This document shows positions 1-10,902 of a DNA stretch of 64,000 nucleotides, piece after piece. Where the stretch lies: the NCBI RefSeq assembly GCF_018614655.1, contig NZ_JAGGOG010000024.1, forward strand, positions 92,079 to 156,078. The letters are read 5' to 3'. A program made the translations under genes and the position numbers. The notes beneath the pieces were generated by a model, which was given only the letters and a program-made list of their open reading frames with translations, was not told where the DNA came from and searched no databases. Positions within the stretch are counted from its first letter, which is position 1, and every line of letters starts with the position of its first letter. The DNA is from Pseudomonas fluorescens (lineage in GTDB: Bacteria > Pseudomonadota > Gammaproteobacteria > Pseudomonadales > Pseudomonadaceae).

Positions 1-2
1 GT

Positions 3-1751
3 CAAGCTGTGACCAATCCGCATAACACCCTGTACGCGGTGAAGCGTCTGATCGGTCGTAAGTTCGACGAAGAAGTCGTACAGAAAGACATCAAGATGGT
101 CCCTTACAAAATCGCCAAGGCTGACAACGGTGACGCCTGGGTTGAAGTAAACGGTCAGAAAATGTCGCCGCCGCAAATCTCGGCTGAAATCTTGAAAAAG
201 ATGAAGAAAACTGCCGAAGACTACCTCGGTGAAGCAGTGACCGAAGCGGTAATCACCGTTCCGGCCTACTTCAACGACAGCCAACGCCAAGCGACCAAAG
301 ACGCCGGCCGTATTGCTGGCCTGGACGTGAAACGTATCATCAACGAACCTACCGCAGCCGCTCTGGCCTACGGTATGGACAAGGCCAAGGGCGATCACAC
401 CGTGATCGTTTACGACCTGGGTGGCGGTACTTTCGACGTTTCCGTGATCGAAATCGCTGAAGTCGATGGCGAGCACCAGTTCGAAGTGTTGGCCACTAAC
501 GGCGACACCTTCCTGGGCGGCGAAGACTTTGACATTCGTCTGATCGACTATCTCGTTGACGAATTCAAGAAAGAAAGCGGCATGAACCTCAAGGGTGACC
601 CGCTGGCGATGCAGCGCCTGAAAGAAGCCGCTGAGAAAGCCAAGATCGAACTGTCTTCGAGCAATTCGACCGACGTTAACCTGCCGTACATCACTGCAGA
701 CGCCACCGGTCCCAAGCACTTGAACGTGAAAATCTCCCGCGCCAAGCTGGAAGCGCTGGTAGAAGACTTGGTTCAACGCACCATCGAGCCTTGCCGCATC
801 GCGCTGAAAGACTCGGGTATCGACGTTGGTTCGATCAACGACGTGATCCTGGTAGGCGGTCAGACCCGTATGCCGCTGGTTCAGAAGCTGGTCACCGAGT
901 TCTTCGGTAAAGAAGCGCGTAAAGACGTTAACCCGGACGAAGCGGTTGCCATGGGTGCTGCCATCCAGGGCGCGGTATTGGCCGGTGACGTGAAAGACGT
1001 GCTGCTGCTGGACGTAAGCCCGCTGACCCTGGGTATCGAAACCATGGGTGGCGTGATGACTGCGCTGATCGAGAAAAACACCACGATTCCTACCAAGAAA
1101 TCCCAAGTGTTCTCGACTGCCGACGACAACCAGGGCGCTGTGACCATTCACGTGCTGCAAGGTGAGCGTAAGCAAGCCGGTCAGAACAAGTCCCTGGGCA
1201 AGTTCGACCTGGCCGAGATTCCACCAGCGCCACGTGGCGTGCCACAAATCGAAGTGACCTTCGACATCGACGCCAACGGCATCCTGCACGTAGGCGCCAA
1301 AGACAAGGCCACAGGCAAGACTCAGTCGATCGTGATCAAGGCTAACTCGGGTCTGTCCGAGGAAGAAATTCAGCAGATGATCCGTGATGCTGAAGCCAAC
1401 GCTGACGAAGACCGCAAGTTCGAAGAGTTGGCCGCTGCCCGTAACCAGGGTGATGCACTGGTTCATTCGACTCGTAAAATGGTCGCGGATGCTGGCGACA
1501 AGGTTACTGCTGAAGAGAAGGCTGCGATCGAAGCTGCAGTGGTTGCCCTGGAAGCTGCCGTTAAAGGCGACGACAAGGCTGCCATTGAAGCCAAGGTTGA
1601 GGAACTGTCGAAAGTTTCCGCGCCAGTGGCCCAGAAGATGTATGCCGAACAAGGCCAGCCGGCTGATGGCGCTGCACACCAGGCAGAACCTGAAGCCAAG
1701 CACGACGATGTTGTCGATGCCGAGTTCGAAGAAGTCAAAGACCAGAAGTAA
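3..1751 (+). CDS. dnaK: DnaK (Hsp70 chaperone), 5' end missing
   Basis: ATP-dependent cytosolic Hsp70 that works with DnaJ and GrpE in protein folding. The gene runs in from the left edge; the visible 582 residues lack roughly the first 55-60 of a usual ~638. The valine before TNPHNTLYAVKRLIGR is internal, so no start is in view. Visible are the ATPase motifs around INEPTAAALAYG, VYDLGGGTFDVSV and ILVGGQTRMP, the interdomain linker region DVLLLDVSPLTLG, the substrate-binding domain and a charged C-terminal tail ending DAEFEEVKDQK, which is typical of proteobacterial DnaK. dnaJ follows on the same strand after a 315-base gap. Identification is certain; only the N-terminus is unseen. Confidence 0.98.
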   Translation, partial: QAVTNPHNTLYAVKRLIGRKFDEEVVQKDIKMVPYKIAKADNGDAWVEVNGQKMSPPQISAEILKKMKKTAEDYLGEAVTEAVITVPAYFNDSQRQATKDAGRIAGLDVKRIINEPTAAALAYGMDKAKGDHTVIVYDLGGGTFDVSVIEIAEVDGEHQFEVLATNGDTFLGGEDFDIRLIDYLVDEFKKESGMNLKGDPLAMQRLKEAAEKAKIELSSSNSTDVNLPYITADATGPKHLNVKISRAKLEALVEDLVQRTIEPCRIALKDSGIDVGSINDVILVGGQTRMPLVQKLVTEFFGKEARKDVNPDEAVAMGAAIQGAVLAGDVKDVLLLDVSPLTLGIETMGGVMTALIEKNTTIPTKKSQVFSTADDNQGAVTIHVLQGERKQAGQNKSLGKFDLAEIPPAPRGVPQIEVTFDIDANGILHVGAKDKATGKTQSIVIKANSGLSEEEIQQMIRDAEANADEDRKFEELAAARNQGDALVHSTRKMVADAGDKVTAEEKAAIEAAVVALEAAVKGDDKAAIEAKVEELSKVSAPVAQKMYAEQGQPADGAAHQAEPEAKHDDVVDAEFEEVKDQK

Positions 1752-2066
1752 CTTGGTCGCCCGGTTGACCGCTCACAAGCGGTGACTGGTAGGATGTCGC
1801 CGCGCGGGAGCTTGCTCCCGCGTTGGCGTGTCTGGGGTAAGCGAATTTTTACAGCATGCGACAACGCTCGGATGCTGGCGGTGTGATCGGGAATGCTCCT
1901 GCTTTCCGAGCGACAGTACCGCGTTTTTAGCTGGGTCTCGGCTGAAAGCAGTAAAGACCAGGATCGTTGAATTGACGTGAGTTGGGTCCGGGCCTGTATT
2001 GGGGCTCAACGAGTTTGGCAAGGCTCAGGAGGGTTTTGCCGAACGTCCTTAAGAGTGCAAAGACTT
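1752..2066 (+). other. dnaK-dnaJ intergenic region with two hairpins
   Basis: This 315-base gap codes for nothing convincing. It has a small hairpin (ACCGCT 1768-1773 with AGCGGT 1778-1783) and, 20 bases further on, a perfect 8-bp GC-rich palindrome at 1803-1822. Neither is followed by a T-run, so neither is a standard terminator. The sequence around 1972-2000 has TTGACG followed by a poor -10, a possible weak dnaJ promoter. Whether dnaJ is read through from dnaK cannot be decided from sequence. Confidence 0.5.
1803..1822. repeat. REP-like palindrome CGCGGGAG-CTTG-CTCCCGCG
   Basis: Perfect 8-bp inverted repeat with a four-base loop in the dnaK-dnaJ gap. The GGGAGC...GCTCCC core resembles the short extragenic palindromes (REPs) scattered through P. 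fluorescens-group genomes. A similar element lies at 26154-26179. It could also be a simple mRNA-stabilising stem. Confidence 0.5.
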
Positions 2067-3191
2067 ATGGCAAAGCGTGACTATTACGAAGTATTGGGTG
2101 TGGAGCGCGGCTCCAGCGAGGCGGACCTGAAAAAGGCCTACCGTCGCTTGGCGATGAAGCACCACCCGGACCGTAATCCGGATAACAAAGAATCCGAAGA
2201 TTTGTTCAAAGAGGCCAATGAAGCCTACGAATGCCTGTGTGATCCGAACAAGCGGGCGGCCTACGATCAGTATGGTCACGCGGGTGTCGATCCAAGCATG
2301 GGCGGCGGCGGTGCCGGTTTCGGTGGCCAGAACTTCTCCGACATTTTCGGCGACGTGTTCAGCGACTTCTTTGGTGGCGGCCGCGGTGGCCAGCGTGGCG
2401 GTGCCCAGCGTGGCAGTGACTTGCGCTACACCCTGGAGCTGAATCTTGAAGAAGCGGTGCGTGGCACCAGCGTCAATATTCGCGTTCCGACGCTGGTCAA
2501 CTGCAAGCCGTGTGATGGTTCGGGTGCCAAGAAAGGTTCCTCGCCGATCACTTGCCCGACCTGTGGCGGTATTGGCCAGGTACGCATGCAGCAAGGCTTC
2601 TTCTCGGTGCAGCAAACCTGCCCGCGCTGCCATGGTCAAGGCAAGATCATTTCCGACCCGTGCGACTCCTGTCACGGCGAAGGGCGTGTCGAAGAGTACA
2701 AGACCCTCTCGGTGAAAGTGCCGGCGGGTGTTGATACCGGCGACCGCATTCGTCTGTCGGGTGAGGGCGAGGCGGGGACTCAGGGCGGCCCGACGGGCGA
2801 CCTGTACGTGGTGATCAACGTGCGTGAGCACTCGATCTTCCAGCGCGACGGCAAGCATCTGTTCTGTGAAGTGCCGATCAGTTTTGTCGATGCGGCCTTG
2901 GGTGGCGAGCTGGAGATTCCGACGCTGGATGGTCGAGTCAAGCTCAAGATCCCTGAGGGGACGCAGACCGGCAAGCAGTTCCGTATCCGCGGCAAAGGTG
3001 TTGCGCCGGTGCGCGGTGGCGGTGCTGGCGACTTGATGTGCCGTGTGGCGGTAGAGACTCCAGTCAATCTGGGTCGCCGTCAGCGGGAGCTGTTGGAGGA
3101 GTTCCGTAGCTCCCTGGCAGGCGATGACACTCATTCGCCAAAAACCACTGGCTGGTTCGAAGGCGTGAAGCGCTTCTTCGGCGACCTGTAA
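2067..3191 (+). CDS. dnaJ: DnaJ (Hsp40 co-chaperone)
   Basis: Co-chaperone that delivers clients to DnaK and stimulates its ATPase. The 374-residue protein is a complete type I DnaJ: J-domain with the HPD motif in KHHPDRN (about residues 30-36), a glycine/phenylalanine-rich stretch (about 75-120), four zinc-binding CxxCxGxG repeats (CKPCDGSG, CPTCGGIG, CPRCHGQG, CDSCHGEG), then the C-terminal substrate-binding domains. The ATG at 2067 is chosen because MAKRDYYEVLGV is the family's normal N-terminus; in-frame codons further upstream would add an unrelated extension. dapB begins 10 bases after the stop, so the two may be cotranscribed. Confidence 0.97.
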   Translation: MAKRDYYEVLGVERGSSEADLKKAYRRLAMKHHPDRNPDNKESEDLFKEANEAYECLCDPNKRAAYDQYGHAGVDPSMGGGGAGFGGQNFSDIFGDVFSDFFGGGRGGQRGGAQRGSDLRYTLELNLEEAVRGTSVNIRVPTLVNCKPCDGSGAKKGSSPITCPTCGGIGQVRMQQGFFSVQQTCPRCHGQGKIISDPCDSCHGEGRVEEYKTLSVKVPAGVDTGDRIRLSGEGEAGTQGGPTGDLYVVINVREHSIFQRDGKHLFCEVPISFVDAALGGELEIPTLDGRVKLKIPEGTQTGKQFRIRGKGVAPVRGGGAGDLMCRVAVETPVNLGRRQRELLEEFRSSLAGDDTHSPKTTGWFEGVKRFFGDL

Positions 3192-3201
3192 GGAAGTGAG
3201 T

Positions 3202-4008
3202 ATGCGACGTATCGCGGTGATGGGCGCTGCCGGGCGCATGGGCAAGACCCTGGTCGAAGCAGTGCAGCAGCGTTCGCCGGCCTCCGGGCTGACGGCAGCA
3301 ATTGTTCGTCCCGGCAGTACCTTGATTGGTGCGGATGCTGGCGAGTTGGCGTCCCTGGGGCGGATTGGTGTTTCGTTGTCCGGCAACCTGGAGCAGGTCG
3401 CTGATGAGTTCGACGTGCTGATCGACTTTACTCTGCCTGAAGTGATGCTGAAAAACCTGGCGTTCTGTCGCAAGGCGGGCAAGGCCATGGTAATCGGTAC
3501 CACTGGTTTGAGTGCGGAGCAGAAGCAGCTGCTGGTCGAGGCGGGCAAGGATATTGCGATCGTGTTCGCGGCCAACTTCAGCGTCGGCGTCAATCTGTCG
3601 TTGAAATTGCTCGACATGGCGGCGCGCGTCCTGGGAGATGAGGCTGATATCGAGATCATCGAGACTCATCACCGGCACAAGATTGATGCGCCGTCCGGTA
3701 CTGCGCTGCGTATGGGTGAGGCGATTGCCGATGCCCTTGGGCGAGATCTTTCGAAAGTGGCGGTGTATGGCCGTGAAGGTCATACCGGCGCCCGTGCTCG
3801 CGACACTATCGGTTTTGCCACCGTTCGCGGTGGTGATGTGGTGGGTGATCATACGGTGCTGTTCGCAACCGAAGGTGAGCGTCTTGAAATCACGCACAAG
3901 GCGTCCAGTCGCATGACCTTCGCCAAGGGCGCGGTGCGTGCGGCGCTGTGGTTGGATGGTCGCGAACCTGGTCTTTACGACATGCGCGACGTGCTTGATC
4001 TGCATTAA
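3202..4008 (+). CDS. dapB: 4-hydroxy-tetrahydrodipicolinate reductase
   Basis: Reduces 4-hydroxy-tetrahydrodipicolinate with NAD(P)H in the diaminopimelate/lysine pathway, feeding peptidoglycan and protein synthesis. The 268-residue product starts with the dinucleotide-binding loop VMGAAGRMGKTL and has the catalytic signature ETHHRHKIDAPSGTA near residue 155. A GTG lies six bases upstream, but the AAGGAAG ribosome-binding site overlaps it, so the ATG at 3202 (7-base spacing) is the start. It follows dnaJ closely and is followed by a terminator, so it probably ends the transcript. Confidence 0.97.
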   Translation: MRRIAVMGAAGRMGKTLVEAVQQRSPASGLTAAIVRPGSTLIGADAGELASLGRIGVSLSGNLEQVADEFDVLIDFTLPEVMLKNLAFCRKAGKAMVIGTTGLSAEQKQLLVEAGKDIAIVFAANFSVGVNLSLKLLDMAARVLGDEADIEIIETHHRHKIDAPSGTALRMGEAIADALGRDLSKVAVYGREGHTGARARDTIGFATVRGGDVVGDHTVLFATEGERLEITHKASSRMTFAKGAVRAALWLDGREPGLYDMRDVLDLH

Positions 4009-4023
4009 GAAGTAGCTAAAACG

Positions 4024-4055
4024 GGGTCCAGGCTTTAACCTTGGGCCCTGTTTTT
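4024..4055 (+). terminator. Intrinsic terminator after dapB
   Basis: Stem GGGTCCAGG (4024-4032) pairs with CCTTGGGCCC (4039-4048), with one G-U pair and one bulge. It is followed by TGTTTTT to 4055. It lies 16 bases past the dapB stop and separates dapB from carA. Confidence 0.75.
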
Positions 4056-4184
4056 ACCCGCTAAGCGACGTCCTGTTGCATTCTCCTGCCTTTAAGGCTC
4101 TTTAGCGGTGGACCAAAAAAGCCTTTTTCTGTAAGCTACAGCTTTAGTGTGTCCACTAAAAGCGCGCAGAATAATTCAGTGAAG

Positions 4185-4222
4185 AAGCGGGGTGACGTGT
4201 CCATACGTCACTCCGCTTTTTT
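4185..4222 (+). promoter_or_regulatory. Terminator-like hairpin in the carA leader (attenuator candidate)
   Basis: AAGCGGGGTGACGT (4185-4198) pairs with ACGTCACTCCGCTT (4205-4218) over 14 bp with a single G-U pair, and six T residues end at 4222. This is a textbook intrinsic terminator, yet it stands 45 bases before the carA start and well after the dapB terminator. The simplest reading is a leader attenuator that sets how much transcription enters carAB. Pyrimidine and arginine control of carAB is known in pseudomonads; the signal sensed here is inference. Confidence 0.65.
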
Positions 4223-4267
4223 ACAACCTGCGATCGCCCTTTCAGGCTTTATTTACGGGAGGTCTTC

Positions 4268-5404
4268 TTGACTAAGCCAGCCATACTCGCCCTTGCTGAT
4301 GGCAGCATTTTTCGCGGCGAAGCCATTGGAGCCGACGGTCAGACCGTTGGAGAGGTGGTGTTCAACACCGCCATGACCGGCTATCAGGAAATCCTTACCG
4401 ATCCTTCCTACGCCCAACAGATCGTTACCCTGACCTATCCGCACATCGGCAACACCGGTACTACGCCGGAAGACGTCGAGTCTGATCGTGTCTGGTCCGC
4501 GGGTCTGGTGATTCGTGACCTGCCACTGGTTGCGAGCAACTGGCGTAACACGATGTCTCTGTCCGACTACCTGAAAGCCAACAATGTGGTGGCGATCGCC
4601 GGTATCGACACGCGTCGCCTGACACGCATCCTGCGTGAGAAGGGCTCGCAGAACGGCTGCATCATGGCCGGTGACAACATTTCCGAAGCCGCGGCGATTG
4701 CAGCAGCCCAAGGTTTTCCTGGCCTGAAAGGCATGGATCTGGCAAAAGTCGTCAGCACCAAGGAACAGTACGAATGGCGCTCCACCGTCTGGGACTTGAA
4801 GACCGACAGCCACGCGACCATCGAAGCCGCTGACCTGCCGTACCACGTCGTGGCCTACGACTACGGCATCAAGTACAACATCCTGCGCATGTTGGTCGAG
4901 CGCGGTTGCCGCGTGACGGTAGTGCCGGCACAAACCCCGGCCAGCGACGTGTTGGCCCTGCAGCCGGACGGTGTGTTCCTGTCCAACGGCCCAGGTGATC
5001 CTGAGCCTTGCGACTACGCCATCCAGGCCATCAAGGAAGTGCTGGAAACCGAGATCCCGGTATTCGGCATCTGCCTCGGTCACCAACTGCTGGCACTGGC
5101 TTCCGGCGCCAAGACCCTGAAAATGGGCCACGGCCACCACGGTGCCAACCATCCTGTGCAGGACCTGGATACCGGCGTTGTCATGATCACCAGCCAGAAC
5201 CACGGTTTTGCGGTAGATGAAGCGACCCTGCCGGGCAACGTCCGGGCGATTCACAAGTCGCTGTTTGACGGTTCCCTGCAAGGCATCGAGCGCACCGACA
5301 AGAGTGCGTTCAGCTTCCAGGGCCACCCTGAAGCAAGCCCGGGCCCGAACGACGTAGCGCCGCTGTTCGACCGTTTCATCAATGAGATGGCCAAGCGACG
5401 CTGA
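4268..5404 (+). CDS. carA: Carbamoyl-phosphate synthase small (glutaminase) subunit
   Basis: Hydrolyses glutamine and passes ammonia to CarB for carbamoyl phosphate, which feeds arginine and pyrimidine synthesis. The 378-residue protein has the N-terminal CarA domain and a class I glutamine amidotransferase domain with nucleophile Cys269 in FGICLGHQ and the His-Glu pair in GHPEAS. The start is TTG at 4268: GGGAGG lies 5 bases upstream and MTKPAILALADGSIFRGEA is the normal pseudomonad N-terminus. The rare start codon and the upstream attenuator suggest tight expression control. carB follows after 105 bases. Confidence 0.97.
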   Translation: MTKPAILALADGSIFRGEAIGADGQTVGEVVFNTAMTGYQEILTDPSYAQQIVTLTYPHIGNTGTTPEDVESDRVWSAGLVIRDLPLVASNWRNTMSLSDYLKANNVVAIAGIDTRRLTRILREKGSQNGCIMAGDNISEAAAIAAAQGFPGLKGMDLAKVVSTKEQYEWRSTVWDLKTDSHATIEAADLPYHVVAYDYGIKYNILRMLVERGCRVTVVPAQTPASDVLALQPDGVFLSNGPGDPEPCDYAIQAIKEVLETEIPVFGICLGHQLLALASGAKTLKMGHGHHGANHPVQDLDTGVVMITSQNHGFAVDEATLPGNVRAIHKSLFDGSLQGIERTDKSAFSFQGHPEASPGPNDVAPLFDRFINEMAKRR

Positions 5405-5509
5405 GTGAGCGGCCTGAGGGTGGCCCCGTAAACCGGTGGCCCCCTCGGGCTCTTCAAAGATTGTTCAAGACGGCTTGCCGACTGACCTGCGGATTTGAGT
5501 GACAAACCC
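5405..5509 (+). other. carA-carB spacer with hairpin
   Basis: The 105-base gap contains an imperfect GC-rich inverted repeat: GCCTGAGGGTGGCC near 5411-5425 against GGTGGCCCCCTCGGGC near 5436-5451. No T-run follows, so it is unlikely to stop transcription. It may affect mRNA stability or the CarA:CarB ratio. Some pseudomonads carry an extra small ORF here; I see none. Confidence 0.4.
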
Positions 5510-8727
<3,218 letters not shown>

Positions 8728-8731
<4 letters not shown>

Positions 8732-9204
8732 TCAAATACCCCATGACCGTCCAGGGCGCCAAGGCCCTGGAAGAAGAGCACGCTCACCTGACCAAGGTCG
8801 TCCGTCCGAAGCTGAGCCAGGACATCGGTACGGCCCGCGAGTTGGGTGACTTGAAGGAAAACGCCGAATACCACGCTGCTCGTGAGCAGCAAGGTATGGT
8901 CGAGGCGCGGATCCGTGACATCGAAGGCCGCATGCAGAATGCGGTGATCATCGACGTCACGACCATCCCGAAAACCGGCAAGGTGATTTTCGGCACCACC
9001 GTGGAAATCGCCAACGTCGAGACTGACGAAAGCGTGGTTTACCACATCGTGGGCGAGGACGAGGCTGACTTCAAGCTCGGCAAGATCTCCGTCGGTTCGC
9101 CGCTGGCCCGCGCCTTGATTGCCAAGGAGGAGGGTGACGTGGTGGCCGTCAAGACGCCTGGTGGCGTGATTGAGTACGAGATTGTCGAAGTTCGTCACAT
9201 CTGA
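8728..9204 (+). CDS. greA: Transcript-cleavage factor GreA
   Basis: Binds the secondary channel of RNA polymerase and rescues backtracked complexes by stimulating RNA cleavage. The 158 residues match the family length: an N-terminal antiparallel coiled coil (about 1-75, with the acidic-tip region near LGDLKENAEYHAAREQQ) and a C-terminal FKBP-like domain ending VKTPGGVIEYEIVEVRHI. Its ATG overlaps the carB stop as ATGA, so it is probably translationally coupled to carB. This carAB-greA order is usual in Pseudomonas. Confidence 0.97.
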
Positions 9205-9209
9205 AAAAC

Positions 9210-9232
9210 GGCGCCCGCTACGTGCGGGCGCC
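9210..9232 (+). other. GC-only 9-bp hairpin touching the next start codon
   Basis: GGCGCCCGC (9210-9218) and GCGGGCGCC (9224-9232) form a perfect stem with a five-base loop just after the greA stop. No T-run follows. The candidate ATG of the next gene begins at 9233, directly after the stem, leaving no room for an accessible ribosome-binding site. Confidence 0.6.
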
Positions 9233-9637
9233 ATGCTTTGGCAGTTTGCCCAGATGCTCTGGGTTGGCGGCCTATGGCTGTTGCACATTGGCGTGTTACC
9301 GGCGCTGGGCCTGATTGGCCTGGCTCCGTTGCTGATCGATGAGATCGGCGGATTATTGAGTACGTTGCTGGTAGGTTTTGCGGCGACGTGCGTGACGCTT
9401 CAGGCGCTGGTGCTGATCAAGGCCGAAGGCTTGGGGAGTTTGTGGCGGGATATTCGCGGGCAACTGCTGTTGATGGCGCTGTATGCCTGCGCAATGTACT
9501 GCGTGGTACGCATCTGGCTGCCGGAGGCGTTGCGCTGGCAGCTATTCAGCTATCTTGTGCTAGGGTTCTCCGGCCTGGTGTTGGTTGTACAACCCGCGCC
9601 AGGATGGAGTGGCAGGGCGCGCGAAGCACGCCCGTGA
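9233..9637 (+). CDS. DUF4149-type small inner-membrane protein
   Basis: Uncharacterised 134-residue hydrophobic protein with about four membrane segments (about residues 5-27, 40-62, 75-97 and 103-122) and the start MLWQFAQMLWVGGLWLLH, as in DUF4149 proteins found beside greA/yhbY in Pseudomonas. The start is uncertain: ATG 9233 has no ribosome-binding site and follows a hairpin directly, while in-frame TTG codons at 9170 and 9182 lie inside greA and would allow coupled translation. It converges on yhbY, with nine bases between stops. No function is assigned. Confidence 0.75.
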   Translation: MLWQFAQMLWVGGLWLLHIGVLPALGLIGLAPLLIDEIGGLLSTLLVGFAATCVTLQALVLIKAEGLGSLWRDIRGQLLLMALYACAMYCVVRIWLPEALRWQLFSYLVLGFSGLVLVVQPAPGWSGRAREARP

Positions 9638-9646
9638 CCCTTGTTA

Positions 9647-9955
9647 TCATTTGAAGCGATGAACGTTCGACAGTTGCTTGTTGACGCTGAAATTCTTGCG
9701 ATACAGCAGCGCCATCTTGCCGATGACCTGAACCAGGTCTGCCTTACCGACCTTGCAGAGTTCTGCAATGGCCGCCAGGCGCGACTCGCGATCAAGGATG
9801 TTGACCTTGATCTTGATCAGTTCGTGATCGCCCAATGCGCGTTCAAGTTCGGCTAACACACCTTCAGTCAAACCGTTGTCAGCCACAATCAAAACTGGTT
9901 TCAGATGGTGGCCAATGGATTTGTACTGTTTCTTCTGCTCTTGAGTGAGCGGCAT
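9647..9955 (-). CDS. yhbY: YhbY-type CRM-domain RNA-binding protein
   Basis: Single-domain CRM protein of 102 residues; E. coli YhbY associates with pre-50S ribosomal particles. The whole chain is the CRM fold: N-terminal helix MPLTQEQKKQYKSIGHHLKP, the loop region VADNGLTEGVLAELERAL, the strand LIKIKV and the C-terminal VQVIGKMALLYRKN. It is divergent from rlmE, another 50S-maturation gene, 105 bases away. The two promoters probably share that gap. Confidence 0.93.
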   Translation of the reverse strand: MPLTQEQKKQYKSIGHHLKPVLIVADNGLTEGVLAELERALGDHELIKIKVNILDRESRLAAIAELCKVGKADLVQVIGKMALLYRKNFSVNKQLSNVHRFK

Positions 9956-10060
9956 AATCTGACCCCTGCGTCTGATCTTGTAAAAAGCGGCGGCCAGTTT
10001 ACCCGAGCGAGTCCGGGACCGCCCAGTTAATCACGACCCGTTTTATTTTCGAGGTGGCCC

Positions 10061-10711
10061 GTGGCCCGTTCCAAAACTAGCCTTAAGTGGCTGCAAGAGC
10101 ATTTCAACGACCCTTACGTCAAAATGGCGCAAAAGGATGGCTACCGCTCCCGGGCCAGCTACAAGCTGCTGGAGATCCAGGAAAAGGACAAATTGATCCG
10201 TCCTGGCATGACCGTAATCGATCTTGGTGCAGCCCCGGGTGGCTGGTCCCAGGTGACCAGTCGTCTGATTGGTGGGCAAGGTCGCCTGATCGCTTCCGAT
10301 ATCCTGGAAATGGACAGCATTCCGGACGTGACCTTCGTTCATGGCGATTTTACCCAGGACGCGGTACTGGCGCAGATCCTTGAGGCGGTTGGAAATTCGC
10401 AGGTAGACCTTGTGATTTCCGATATGGCCCCCAATATGAGTGGATTACCAGCCGTGGATATGCCACGAGCGATGTTTCTTTGCGAATTGGCACTGGATCT
10501 GGCTGGTCGGGTTTTGCGCCCAGGTGGTGATTTTCTGGTCAAGGTCTTCCAGGGTGAAGGTTTCGACGAGTATCACAAGAACATCCGCAAGCTGTTCGAC
10601 AAGGTGCAGACGCGCAAGCCAGACTCTTCGCGGGACAGGTCCCGTGAACAGTATTTGCTGGGTCGGGGTTTCCGTGGCATTGAAGGCGCTGCCAGCGAAG
10701 AGCGTTTTTGA
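10061..10711 (+). CDS. rlmE: 23S rRNA 2'-O-methyltransferase RlmE (FtsJ/RrmJ)
   Basis: Methylates the ribose of U2552 (E. coli numbering) in 23S rRNA during late 50S assembly. The 216-residue Rossmann methyltransferase has the SAM motif VIDLGAAPGGWSQV (about residue 50), the catalytic region DMAPNMSG (about 120) and a late Lys in FLVKVFQGEGFD. GTG 10061 is the start: GAGGTG lies about 6 bases upstream and ARSKTSLKWLQEHF is the usual N-terminus. The residues after RGFR form a short non-conserved tail. ftsH follows after 191 bases, as in many proteobacteria. Confidence 0.96.
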   Translation: MARSKTSLKWLQEHFNDPYVKMAQKDGYRSRASYKLLEIQEKDKLIRPGMTVIDLGAAPGGWSQVTSRLIGGQGRLIASDILEMDSIPDVTFVHGDFTQDAVLAQILEAVGNSQVDLVISDMAPNMSGLPAVDMPRAMFLCELALDLAGRVLRPGGDFLVKVFQGEGFDEYHKNIRKLFDKVQTRKPDSSRDRSREQYLLGRGFRGIEGAASEERF

Positions 10712-10718
10712 GGAATTC

Positions 10719-10754
10719 GACGAGGGCGATAGGTTTTTTTATATCGCTTTCGTC
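10719..10754 (+). other. 13-bp stem with a T-rich loop between rlmE and ftsH
   Basis: GACGAGGGCGATA (10719-10731) pairs with TATCGCTTTCGTC (10742-10754), with two G-U pairs. The loop holds seven consecutive T residues. Because the T-run is inside the loop, not after the stem, it is not a normal terminator on either strand. Confidence 0.55.
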
Positions 10755-10902
10755 ATGAAGCTTTACGAATATTGTGTAGTCAAAGTTTCACAAAGGGTTA
10801 CAGACGGCGCCTGCCAGAGTTGTAGGTAATGTAGTAAGTTAGGCCGGTGAATATCATGCGAAGCACGCGCCAGTAGCGGAGCTTGCTTCAGAGGGTAGTT
10901 AA

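Noticed and set aside
1384..1785. Plus-strand frame inside the 3' part of dnaK
   Set aside because: It overlaps dnaK in another frame, is rich in Arg/Pro/Leu as expected of a shadow, and has no similarity I recognise.
4108..4134. Eight-codon GTG mini-frame upstream of carA as a leader peptide
   Set aside because: It is too short, has no arginine or other telling codons and no clear ribosome-binding site. The overlapping frame at 4179-4271 is the only one worth testing.
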